64,000 nt of DNA from Petrosia ficiformis (lineage: Eukaryota; Porifera; Demospongiae; Haplosclerida; Petrosiidae), in the NCBI GenBank assembly GCA_947044365.1, contig OX345636.1:42229537-42293536 (forward strand), read 5' to 3'. Both the position numbers and the translations under genes were made by a program. The notes under the pieces are model-generated. The model did not search any database and was not told the DNA's origin. It saw nothing but the letters and a program-made list of their open reading frames with translations. Of the stretch, positions 32,801 to 42,404 are shown in pieces. Each line of letters starts with the position of its first letter. The stretch's first letter is position 1.

Positions 32801-34319
32801 ACCCAGATGATGTTCCTGACCTGATATTCACTAAAATGGATTCACTCATTAGTAGATTATCCAGGTTAATCATAGCCTCATTTATTACTCCAGGAAGTTG
32901 TGTTACAGCGCCATATGACAGATTGAGAGAGAAAGGATTGTTTAAAGCTACTGGAGTGTCTGAAGATTTCTGTTCATGTTGGAGATGGTGACTACTTTCT
33001 TCCTGGTGCATTGTCACTTGAGCCTCCCGTTGATGATTCCCCATTCCCAATGAACTGTGTTCCTCTTGTATACTCATGGGATGAACAGATTCTACCACAT
33101 GGTTTCTTTCTCACATTTGTTGTCGAGCTATTACGACGACAGGAAGGTAGAGACAAGATCTACTTTCAGTTAAGGAAGAATGTCATCCAGTGTCGTGATG
33201 TGGTACAAGTAATAGTAGCAGAGAAAAAATTACCAGGTTTTCTGAAACTGGTAGACAGAAAGAGATGGATAGAAATCTGTTACTCCTGCAGTACTACGAG
33301 CTATTGTTCGAAACTACGAGAGATTACCAGTGATGCAATCGAAAGGGTTGTAAAGAGATTTAAACACACAGGTATAAAATCTCCTGGACTTGGTTTTCGT
33401 TGTCGTCTCTGTGATACCGATGATCACTATTGTGATCTGTTGACAGACCAAACAATAGTTCAGTGTAACCGTAACCAGAATGATAGACCAGTAACACCTG
33501 ACATGTCATGTTGGATAGGTTAGTGACATCTTTGTGTGTGTGTTTACTAAAAAGTAAAAAGGGATGTATTTGGTGGTGTGATGTTATTATCAAGTGACTT
33601 TTTATTAACTGTGATATTAATGAATAATAATATATAATGATAGCCTAATATACCTCACAAGATGTTATCATGTGATAAACACATCATTATAATGATATTC
33701 ATTACATGTTGTCATGGATATGTTAATTCCACAGATCAGTCAACAGTTACTAATATATTAGTAGATGATAAACCTTTAACAGGTAATGAGTCTGTTCTCT
33801 TGTTATGATCATTACCTCTATGTACATCATATAATTATAATATTCATTAATATTATTAATTTAATTATACAGTGAGTGATCTTGTACCAGTATTAGAAGC
33901 TACTGTTGAAGTTACTGACTGGTGTATTCTGGGTCTTAAACTAGGTCTACCTGTTCATTTGTTGGAGAGAATTGAATGTGATGGTCGTAATGTACAAGAT
34001 CGTCAACGTATAATGACATTAAAATGGATAGATACAGGAGTAGCATCTTGGTCCTCTCTTGTGGAAGCTCTAAAGAGTCCTTTAATTAACAAGAATGGAG
34101 TTGCTGAACAGATTACTAAAGATCATCCTCGTAAGTATTATACTAACTGTTAACTAATTACATATAGATTATGATGTCATAACTGAATATGTAATTGAAT
34201 AGTTATATAACATCATTCTTCACTTAGGTTCATGTATACATCATCCTATAAAGAGAAGAAGAGATGGACAAGATGATGACGAAGGGGACAGTTGGAACAA
34301 GATGAGAAAGAAAATTTAA
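29829..34319 (+). CDS. Ankyrin - P-loop GTPase (ROC/COR-like) - death-domain protein, one frameshift
   Basis: Exons: 29829-30228, 31573-31889, 32008-33518 (frame break near 32975), 33735-33782, 33873-34130 and 34228-34319 (TAA). The N-terminus has ankyrin repeats (GWTLLHCAAA, NWTPVHEASLFGH, GETPLDIARKFGH). Exon 2 gives the P-loop GPPGIGKSS. Exon 3 gives DSGGQPQF (switch/G3), THKD (G4), a COR-like region and a cysteine motif RCRLCDTDDHYC. Exon 5 is a death domain, about 85 residues, with WCILGLKLGLP and DRQRIMTLKWID. The C-terminus is basic/acidic. The splice phases agree across all joins. Such proteins are intracellular signalling GTPases, and the death domain points to apoptosis or NF-kB-type complexes (family knowledge). 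The frame break means either a pseudogene or a sequence error. Confidence 0.8.
30430..30710. repeat. Composite repeat, copy in ankyrin-gene intron 1
   Basis: Matches 2340-2630: CTATGATTGCTTTTTGGTGTCCAGC, CATGGCTGACTTT, CAACAGCCTATTATAG and CCCGCCCATTAATCGACCG. Same orientation as the 2340 copy. Confidence 0.7.
30893..30975. repeat. Inverted repeat around AGTCTCGTGGGCCA
   Basis: TATAGTCTCGTGGGCCAACCCCTT pairs with GAAGGGGCTGGCCTGTGAGACTA, with a loop containing GGAGGAGGAACGAAGC. It is a short foldback in the intron. Confidence 0.7.
32960..33010 (+). other. Frameshift site in the GTPase/COR exon
   Basis: The upstream frame reads LFKATGVSEDF then meets TGA at 32989. The downstream frame is open from VHVGDGDYFLPGALS, which continues the protein logically. 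There is no GT-AG pair that could remove the mismatch, so a 1-nt loss (or 2-nt gain) is inferred at about 32970-32980. Confidence 0.7.
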
Positions 34320-35160
34320 ATATTTTCATCTCTTCTCATTATAGACATTACTTAACAAAAGATCACTTGACAGTAACCATGGTAACATATGTTCTCATAA
34401 TTTATAATGTATTAATTAATTTTATTACTATAATATACATTATTAATAATTTTATTAATTTATTTTTGTTTTACAATTTTTATTATTATATACATGTAAT
34501 TATTATGCTGAAAAATAATAATTATTGATGATGTAATTATAATGAGGATAAGATTTGGAGGGAATAGAGACACTACAAAGTACAAGATGAAATAAGGCTA
34601 TAGGACAGGGTTGTGGAAATATTGAGCTGATTACTGATCTGTTGATTTCCATCACTCTTTGTCCTGCTTCTCGTATACTTTGTATATAGTTTAGTTTATA
34701 ATTCACCAGACAATCACTTGATTTATCAGATAATGTCTAGTATATGACTGGCTGTTTCCACACTACTGGACCAGGATAGAGGAGAGAGGACAAGAGGTGA
34801 TGATTGAGGTATAGAAGAGGTGAGAGGACAACATGAAAGGGTACAGGAGAGAAACAGATAGTGAACTTGTAATAAAGAAGTATCAACATGTTTAAAAATA
34901 GAGTATGTGTATATAAACATGATCATCACTGAAGATATGATTAGTGACAGGAATTAGGAAGATAAGATGAAGTAAAGAAAGATTAGTTTTGTTTATTGTG
35001 TTTTGTTGTCATGACGATATTTTGGGATAGAGTGGTGTGATGTTATATCAAGTGTCTTGTTTATCAACTATGAATAATAATATAATGTTATCTCATGGAA
35101 GCCTTATAGATCAAAGGCACCGCCCTACAATTATACAGCATATCATCTGTTAACAGACCA
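34320..35160. other. Intergenic AT-rich DNA
   Basis: No gene, RNA or repeat structure that I can support. It begins right after the death-domain gene's stop and is presumably its 3' UTR and spacer. Confidence 0.4.
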
Positions 35161-35163
35161 CAT

Positions 35164-35210
35164 CCTGTCTGATATCTATATCCCCTAGGGGATATAGGAT
35201 ATCAGACAGG
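35164..35210. repeat. Near-perfect palindrome with ATATCCCCTAGGGGATAT core
   Basis: CCTGTCTGATATC at the left pairs with GATATCAGACAGG at the right around a TATCCCCTAGGGGATA centre. It is a 47-bp hairpin. Confidence 0.9.
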
Positions 35211-35389
35211 AAGCTCATTGATTATTGAAAGATTTAAAGCAGCAATTGATAATGATTTAAAGCAACAAATGATAAATGATTCAAAGCAGCAATTTCAACA
35301 TCAGTCATTATTATTTTTACTCAGAATGTTCCTTCACATTTATATTTACATGACCAATTGAACAATTGGTGAACACAAATCCAGACAAA

Positions 35390-35880
35390 TCAGATTTTGT
35401 AGGCCTTCCAGAACTGGAACTCTCCATAGTAGTGTGATTACTCATCAGAATTTTACTAACAACTGGTTTCCACCATTTGTTAGTAAAATTGAAAGTAATT
35501 TGAGGTGGATAATGCTCACCTCCTGCCGTCTCACTTTTGTTCGTTAACGAACATCGGTAAACACTTGTTGAGCTTGTCTACAACTGGGTTTTCTAGTAAA
35601 TCAGAAGGGCAACTCTCTGATCTCCCTGTGGTTCTCGGATGCTCTCCAATCGGTCAAGGCCCAGTTGGTGCTTCGCTTAGTATTGACAGGTGTATCAGTA
35701 CCCTTTGGTTATTTCTGATATCTCCGCTTCACTAGTCTTAGAACCAAATCTTTCTGAACTTCTTTTGAGAACGCTTCTTTTTAGGCGATCGAAAATCCTC
35801 GTCATCAGCATCGGTATTAGCAAAGCGCTTCTGATTCTGCCATTTGACACAGTGATGACGTAATAAAATCACCATGGCAT
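35390..35880 (-). pseudogene. Crypton-type (DUF3504/KIAA1958-like) tyrosine recombinase relic
   Basis: Minus-strand pieces in shifting frames: KRFANTDADDEDF, a PKKKRSQKK basic cluster, TPVNTKRSTNWAL with DWRASEN, then DLLENPVVDKLNKCLPMFVNE and a decayed VRRQEGEHYPPQI. This is the order of the N-terminal SAM-like domain of DUF3504 proteins. Several frameshifts and stops make it dead. The catalytic domain is not here. Confidence 0.6.
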
Positions 35881-35936
35881 TCACTAAAACGTCACTCGTG
35901 AACCTTTGATCTAATGGCTTCCCACAAGATAAATCA

Positions 35937-36073
35937 GTTATTACACCCCACCTTCATGTGTTATCGATACACACTCAATAATATTCATATATGACCTCGG
36001 GCTACGCCCTCGGTCATATATGAATATTATTTCGTGTGTATACACGATAACACACTCAGGGGGGTGTAATAAC
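35937..36073. mobile_element. Hairpin MITE with CCTCGGGCTACGCCCTCGG centre, copy 1
   Basis: GTTATTACACCCC and GGGGTGTAATAAC form the ends. The arms continue through ATAATATTCATATATGACC to a centre CCTCGGGCTACGCCCTCGG. Nearly the whole element is one palindrome. A related hairpin lies at 39172-39260. Confidence 0.8.
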
Positions 36074-36544
36074 CTATACATATTACATCATCATAATGAT
36101 ATTCATTACATATTTTTGTATGTGTGTGTGTACATGTGTATAATTCATTACTACTAACAGGTTTATTAAACTGGTTATATATTACTTGTTGACTCATACT
36201 AGTAGTGAGCGGAACTGTTAATGTTTCCTAAAAGGATTCTAATTAAAGGTACATAGTAGTTATCCACTAAAAAATAAAATTGAAAAATGTTATTACTAAC
36301 TAATATCAAATTCCTATATTCACTACACATGATGTTAATATTAGATCATGTGACATATTAATTAATACTGATAATATGTCATTACTATCATTAATTAATG
36401 ATACACCTAGCTATAGATACTGTATATCAACATGTATACTAAATGAGTATAATTAATTATAATTAATACACCTAATACCTCAAGTCTAGTTTTAATTGAT
36501 TTAATGAATTTAGTGACTAACATAATAATCACTATATAGTTAAA

Positions 36545-36725
36545 GGTCATTCATGTTCACCTTGTCCTCAGAAAAATTTTCATAACTTTAGTTTGAAAGG
36601 ACCAACAATCTTTTTACCTGCACCATTTTCATATAATTATCCTTCTCGTTCTTTTTTTGTGTATGTCACATTTCAATCCATTGTTTCATTATTGAGTTAC
36701 AGTATAATCATGTATTAATTTTATT
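36545..36725. repeat. Interspersed repeat (TTCACC..GACCTCA family), copy 3
   Basis: Shares GGTCATTCATGTTCACCTTG, CATAACTTTAGTTTG, GTATGTCA and TTACAGTATAATCATGTATTAAT with 7245-7430 and partly with 3935-4060. Confidence 0.65.
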
Positions 36726-36800
36726 GTGAATGTGAACAGACTCTAGTACATGCTAAAAAATATATTACATGATTATTTTATTATATATATAGGTATATTA

Positions 36801-37250
36801 GACATGACTCATAAATTCACTATTAATACATGCTAAATATAACATTTAAAAATCACTAAGTTTAGTGTATGTAATTAATAGTAAACTTAAGGTAATATTA
36901 CATGTATGTATTTATTAATATTAATGTGACTACAAGTGACAGGATTGACTGCCCGGCCCAGCGACTCGATGGCGAAGTCCACAGCACCGACGACGAGGGT
37001 GTAGGTGGGGTGAAGGACAACAGTGGCCCCCCAGAGCTTGCGCTTGATTCTCTGAAGCACCCACAGAAACCGGAACAACAAGAGTCACTTCAAGCAGTTT
37101 ATGCGCAACTCAAGACATGACTCATAAATTCACTATTAATACATGCTAAATATAACATTTAAAAATCACTAAGTTTAGTGTATGTAATTAATAGTAAACT
37201 TAAGGTAATATTACATGTATGTATTTATTAATATTAATGTGACTACAAGT
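36801..37250. repeat. 137-bp perfect direct repeats flanking a GC-rich 176-bp insert
   Basis: 36801-36937 and 37114-37250 are identical as far as I can read. Each begins GACATGACTCATAAATTC and ends AATGTGACTACAAGT. Between them 36938-37113 is strikingly GC-rich, unlike everything nearby. The insert's minus-strand frame includes LWGATVVLHPTYTLV, which I cannot place. Confidence 0.9.
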
Positions 37251-37261
37251 ACTGGATGGTT

Positions 37262-37635
37262 GATTATTACACAGTATGAGGTTCATATAGTGAATATAGT
37301 GTCAGGATTGACTCTAGTATGGATACAGTACACAGTATGAGGTTCATATAGTGAATATAAGTGTCAGGATTGACTAGTATGGATACAGTACACAGTATGA
37401 GGTTCATATAGTGAATATAAGTGTCAGGATTGACTAGTATGGATACAGTACACAGTATGAGGTTCATATAGTGAATATAAGTGTCAGGATTGACTCTAGT
37501 ATGGATACAGTACACAGTATGAGGTTCATATAGTGAATATAAGTGTCAGGATTGACTAGTATGGATACAGTACCAGTATGAGGTTCATATAGTGAATATA
37601 AGTGTCAGGATTGACTCTAGTATGGATACAGTATT
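37262..37635. repeat. Tandem repeat, ~60-bp unit, six to seven copies
   Basis: The unit contains ACAGTATGAGGTTCATATAG, TGAATATAAGTGTCAGGATT and GACTAGTATGGATACAGTA, with lengths varying by 1-3 bp. The open frames across it are artefacts. The end of the unit (GTCAGGATTGACT) resembles the first bases of the GC-rich insert at 36938. Confidence 0.93.
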
Positions 37636-38006
37636 TATATATATTATACTTTATTATGAAAAAGAATATAATAACTAATATATATATACATGTATATAAT
37701 AACTTTATATATGTACATGTATATAATAATTTAAATTGAGAAAAATCATGTCTAGTTATAAAAAACAAGAAAACGAAAAAGAATCTGAAATATTGTAATA
37801 TTGTAATATAATATATCAGTTGAATTAATTATAAAATGAACTATAGACTTACATGTATATACATGTACATATAATTATAATACTATCACACAACAACATG
37901 TCAAGAATAGAATCATATACGTATATATATATTGAACTACTATTTATAATCATTAATACATACACATTGTCAATATACTCATAATACATTACTATTAACT
38001 ATTATA

Positions 38007-39167
38007 TACATAAGTACTAATCACTATAACAGATTCATCAACATAATTATAATACATAATATTTACTACTATAGTACATGTACATTATATAATGTATTAT
38101 ACTTCAGTTTCTCTAATTTTAGCTAGACGTGGCTGGTCATGTCGGAGTGTATCAGTTGTGATTGCACTCTAATGAAAAAAAAAAACGTGGGAATGATGTC
38201 TGTATATTTTTAGTATTTTATTAGTTACTATCAGAATTAGATATCCTGGTTGTATACTAACAGAGTATACTAACAATATACTAATAGTATCCTGATGTAG
38301 TATTCCGATAGTATGCGAATACTTTAAGATTATTAAAAATATACAAAAAGTGAACTAATAATATACTAACTTTTTATATAATTAGTTTACTTTTTGCAGA
38401 TTTTTAGTAATCTTAAACTATGTGTATACTATCAGAACACTAAATCAGGATAACATATTAGTATACTTTATATTACACTGTATTATAGGAAGCCATAAGA
38501 TGAAAGCTACCGCGATCAATGTATATTACGTAGACCCCAACTTCCTGTTAAATATACATATTCCACCGGACATGACTCTTAAAAGATTAAAGCAACTGAC
38601 AGTGATATATATATATTCCACCGGATGTTTTTTAACAACATAGTAATAGAACAAAACAAAACAATAGTTTTTAATAATAGTTGATCTTCCTCTTCCATCT
38701 TAATAACACCTACGTGTCAGACACTAGTTCCAATAGCTTTACAAAGCTCATGAAATACGACCTCGCAAACACCTTGAACCGGGAGTCTCTTCTGTATAAT
38801 ACATTGGGAGTATCACAGCTGTAATATCTCATATATCGAAGAATGAAGAATACCTGAAAGCAATTTGTGAATGTTTCTTGGAGGATATTGGTCACCATCA
38901 ACGCGGCAAACCTCAGCTATGAAAGTTGAAAACCATCTATCTATTTCTTCCTTTTGTATGTACGCAAAATGATTCTTTTTGGTTAAAGAAAGCTTTAGAC
39001 ACTTTATTTATCTAGATAAACGATATTATCTCAATAATACTAATTAGTACTGTACATAAGTACTAATCACTATAACAGATTCATCAACATAATTATAATA
39101 CATAATATTTACTACTATAGTACATGTACATTATATAATGTATTATACTTCAGTTTCTCTAATTTTA
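38007..39167. repeat. 115-bp perfect direct repeats flanking a 931-bp segment
   Basis: 38007-38121 and 39053-39167 are identical (from TACATAAGTACTAATCAC to TTTCTCTAATTTTA). The segment between them holds AT-rich inverted repeats (38190-38460) and a Crypton-type relic. Confidence 0.9.
38640..38960 (-). pseudogene. Crypton-type (DUF3504) recombinase fragment
   Basis: Minus-strand reading gives EEIDRWFSTFIAEVCRVDG, DQYPPRNIHKLLSGI, then DSRFKVF, GVCEVVFHELCKAIGTSV and VIKMEEEDQLLLKTI across changing frames. This is the typical DUF3504 order (W..Fv.EvR..dG..YPP.tl, ..vf..Lh..GiGt.v, .vi..eEed.LW). It is degenerate and cut off before the catalytic residues. It may be the continuation of the same element as 35390-35880. 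Confidence 0.6.
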
Positions 39168-39171
39168 ATGA

Positions 39172-39262
39172 TATTGATATTCATAATCATAATCCCTCGG
39201 GCTACGCCCTCGGGATTATGAATATCATTTTCGTGTATATCTGATACACCCCTCGCGGTCAT
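39172..39262. mobile_element. Hairpin MITE with CCTCGGGCTACGCCCTCGG centre, copy 2
   Basis: GATATTCATAAT..CC pairs with GGATTATGAATATC around the same GC-rich centre as copy 1. The flank TTCGTGTATATC..GATACACCCC resembles the right arm of copy 1 (TTCGTGTGTATACACGATAA). Confidence 0.75.
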
Positions 39263-39290
39263 GTTCTATCTATTACAAGTATACTAATAG

Positions 39291-39660
39291 TAGGCCTGTG
39301 CGATAATCGCGATAATGAGATTATCGTGAAACATAAAGTTGTTTCACGAATAAGATAATAATTTTTTTATTATCGATAACTACTGTGGATGTGCTTTACA
39401 CTGTTCACACAACCACTTTCTGAGTAGTCAAATTTGAGTGTGTGTGAAGAGTACCGGTTTCTCTCTTTAGAGAAAGTAAAAGTGGTGTATTTACTTTTGG
39501 AAAATATTGACAGTTTTTTGGCAGATAAATTAGACTAGATTAAACTTCTTTGTACTTATTTATTGTTAAACGTAATCACATATTATTATTGAGATATCGT
39601 TTATCTAGATAAATTGACTTAATTTATCTAGATAGGTTATTTCATTATCGCACAGGCCTA
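39291..39660. mobile_element. hAT-type MITE, 370 bp, 8-bp target duplication ACTAATAG
   Basis: Terminal inverted repeats TAGGCCTGTGCGATAA and (at the right) TTATCGCACAGGCCTA (one mismatch). The sequence ACTAATAG flanks both ends. The 8-bp duplication and TIR style fit hAT. No open frame inside, so it is non-autonomous. It lies in or near the 3' part of the Bcl-2-like gene. Confidence 0.85.
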
Positions 39661-39707
39661 ACTAATAGTATCCTAATAGTATCCTGATAATATCCTAAGT
39701 AACATAC

Positions 39708-39939
39708 GATGCCTCCTTGCATTTCTGTCCACTCCTGTATTCCTGAACTGACAATAAAATTCCCAGCAAATCCTCTCATATGCTCTTCTCTGGGGCCTCC
39801 TCTTTGAACTTGTTGAACTCTCAATTCTGCTATTAGACGACTTGATGTTAAATATACTGTAAATACTTGATCCCATCCATTACGAAACAATCCCTATAAA
39901 TAGATAGATAAATGAATAGATAGATAGATAGATACAATG

Positions 39940-39972
<33 letters not shown>

Positions 39973-41674
39973 GAATAAATGATGGATAGATAGATGAATA
40001 AATGATGGATAGATAGATGAATAAATGATGGATAGATAGATGAATAAGTGATGGATAGATAGATGAATAAATGATGGATAGATAGATGAATAAGTGATGG
40101 ATAGATAGATGAATAAATGATGGATAGATAGATGAATAAATGATGGATAGATAGATGAATAAGTGATGGATAGATAGATGAATAAATGATGGATAGATAG
40201 ATGAATAAGTGATGGATAGATAGATGAATAAATGATGGATAGATAGATGAATAAGTGATGGATAGATAGATGAATAAATGATGGATAGATAGATGAATAA
40301 GTGATGGATAGATAGATGAATAAATGATGGATAGATAGATGAATAAGTGATGGATAGATAGATGAATAAATGATGGATAGATAGATGAATAAGTGATGGA
40401 TAGATAGATGAATAAATGATGGATAGATAGATGAATAAGTGATGTATAGATAGATGAATAAATAATGGAATAGATAGATGAATAAATAATGGATAGATAG
40501 ATAGATAGATACAGGTTTCATCTATGGAGATCAAAAGCAGAATTCTAATGTAATTGTGAATATAGAAGATAATTATATAGACATATAAGAAAAGATAGAT
40601 AGATAGATTCTCAAATAAAGTGTTTTGCTAAAAACTGACAATGATTAATCATGATATGTATTGCGTTGCCATGGAAATATGTTTACCTGACAACTGGTTA
40701 AAATCCCTTGACAAGCTCCAGAGAATTGCGAGTACCCTACTTCCCAAATGGTTGTCTTGTAATAAGTTCCTTCATTGCTTTTTCTATTTTCTCTTGGATT
40801 TGCTTATCCATTTCATCTCCCATTACTCTTAGTCTCCTAGCAACCTGAAAATAGATTTACACATTATAAGATGAAAAAAAGGATGAATGAATGAATGAAT
40901 GACCAGACAAAAGGATGGATGAATTGACGACTGGATAGGGGATAGATGAATGAATGAATGGACGACTGGATAGGGGATAGATGAATGAATGAATGAATGA
41001 CCGGACAAAAGGATGGATGAATAGACGACTGGATAATGGATAGATGAATGAATGGATAAATGACTGGACAAAAGGATGGATGAATGGACGACTGGATAGT
41101 GGGTGGGTGAATGAATGAATGAATATTCGAATGACCAAACAAAAGAATGGATGAATGGACGACTGGATAGTGGATGGATGAATGAATGAATAAATAACTG
41201 GACAAAAGGATGGATGAATGGACGACTGGATAGCAGATGGATGAATGAATGGATAATGATGGATGACAACACAAATGGATGCATGGACAAATGAATGTAT
41301 GAGTGGATGGATGACCGAATAGATGAATAACAAAACGATGGATGGATGGTAGAAAAAAATTAATGGATGAATGAATGGTTAGATGGACAAGAGGATGGAA
41401 GCCCAAGTCAATCATAAAATATTGAATAATGAACCTCTCTTGCTGTATCACTAGCTTCTTGTGATAGCTCTCCATCTGGACACACCAGCAATGTCTTCCC
41501 TCTTTCTCTCTCTTCAGGACTCCTCAATATAACACTGCGCTCATTTACAATTTCTTCTAAAAGATAAAAATCTACAAAAGCTGCTGATATTTCACGAGAG
41601 AAGTCAAGAAACTCCTCATCAGGTGTATTAGATAATTGTACAGTGGGCCTCACCAATACTGTCCCAGCAGCCAT
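39708..41674 (-). CDS. Bcl-2 family (BAK/BAX-like) apoptosis regulator, 3' end unresolved
   Basis: Minus-strand exons: 41674-41435 (ATG start, 80 codons), 40844-40687 and 39893-39708, the last ending at a GTATGT donor. Exon 2 starts VARRLRVMGDEMDKQ, a BH3 motif (L-x-x-x-G-D-E). Exon 3 holds a BH1-like LFRNGWDQVFTVYL and a BH2-like IQEWTEMQGG. The layout matches multi-domain Bcl-2 proteins that control mitochondrial permeabilisation. Exon 2 is 158 nt: the BH3 frame and the frame that joins exon 3 in phase (VGYSQFSGACQGILTSCQ) differ, so one base is gained or lost near 40745. A C-terminal membrane anchor would be on a further exon that I did not find. Both introns are filled with minisatellites. 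Confidence 0.68.
39897..40510. repeat. GATA/GATG minisatellite in Bcl-2-like gene intron 2
   Basis: A 23-bp unit (GATAGATAGATGAATAAATGATG) alternates regularly with a variant in which AAATG is AAGTG, giving a higher-order 46-bp period. The Ile/Tyr/Ser/Phe/Leu open frames are artefacts. Confidence 0.95.
40868..41400. repeat. GAATGAATG / GGACGACTGGATAG minisatellite in Bcl-2-like gene intron 1
   Basis: Units of 50-70 bp combine GATGAATGAATGAATG, GGACGACTGGATAG and GGACAAAAGGATGG with varying order. The His/Pro/Ser/Phe open frames on the minus strand are artefacts. Confidence 0.94.
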
Positions 41675-41850
41675 TGATAATTTTATCAGTCTTTTTCCAG
41701 TTATAAATAAAATAGTAGCTCTATATTTATAGTGGTGTACTTCCTTATCTTTTAACCTTCTTGCTGACTTGAAGATTCTCTGTCTAAAGGATGTTTTGAC
41801 TTGAGCTGTGTAATATATATTCCTTCTGTTGAGTCAGCATCGAAAATTGA

Positions 41851-41858
41851 TGACGTCA
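41851..41858. promoter_or_regulatory. CRE-type palindrome TGACGTCA upstream of the Bcl-2-like gene
   Basis: A perfect TGACGTCA lies 177 bp upstream of the Bcl-2-like ATG (minus-strand gene). It is the binding site for CREB/ATF-type bZIP factors in animals. Whether it is used here is unknown. Confidence 0.35.
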
Positions 41859-42404
41859 GCATGGTGCATCAACCATGCTCGTGTCAGTGTGAACTGTATG
41901 TTATTTGGTGTTTATTGTTTGGCCCATTCTTTGATATTTCGCACAGATTACAATATGAAATAATAAACATGTCATTCTTGAATCTTGATTGTCTACAAAG
42001 AAATAAACAACAGTAATTAATTAATTATCAGTGACCACGCTCACACCCCCGCCTTTTTTAAATAAATTTATTCGTAATTTCGTATTGTAAGGGGTTAAAT
42101 TTAAGATTTTGGTAGGATTCGATTTGTTTAGTAATCTCCTCCGTGATTGTTGAGGCCATGCCTTATTTTTGAATATATGTACCTTTAAACTTAGCAGTAT
42201 CATTAATTAAGTGGAATACAATTTATCTTTATGAAATAACCCTCAGAAGTTGGAATCTCGAAAGTTGATTTTTGACTTTGGAAACCTTAGCAGTTGTTTT
42301 AGAAAGGGGGTTTTCCCTGGGTTTACCCCCTGCATCTAAATTTGCATATAAGCGTGAACTCAGTCCTGTAAAAAGTTATATAATAATACTTCTGTTAGTT
42401 CATA

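Noticed and set aside
37262..37635. Regular repeat that might look like a CRISPR array
   Set aside because: The whole ~60-bp unit is repeated with no unique spacers, and the DNA is animal. It is a satellite.
39880..40534. Long open frames rich in Ile, Tyr, Ser, Pro and Phe
   Set aside because: They arise from the GATA/GATG minisatellite and appear in more than one frame.
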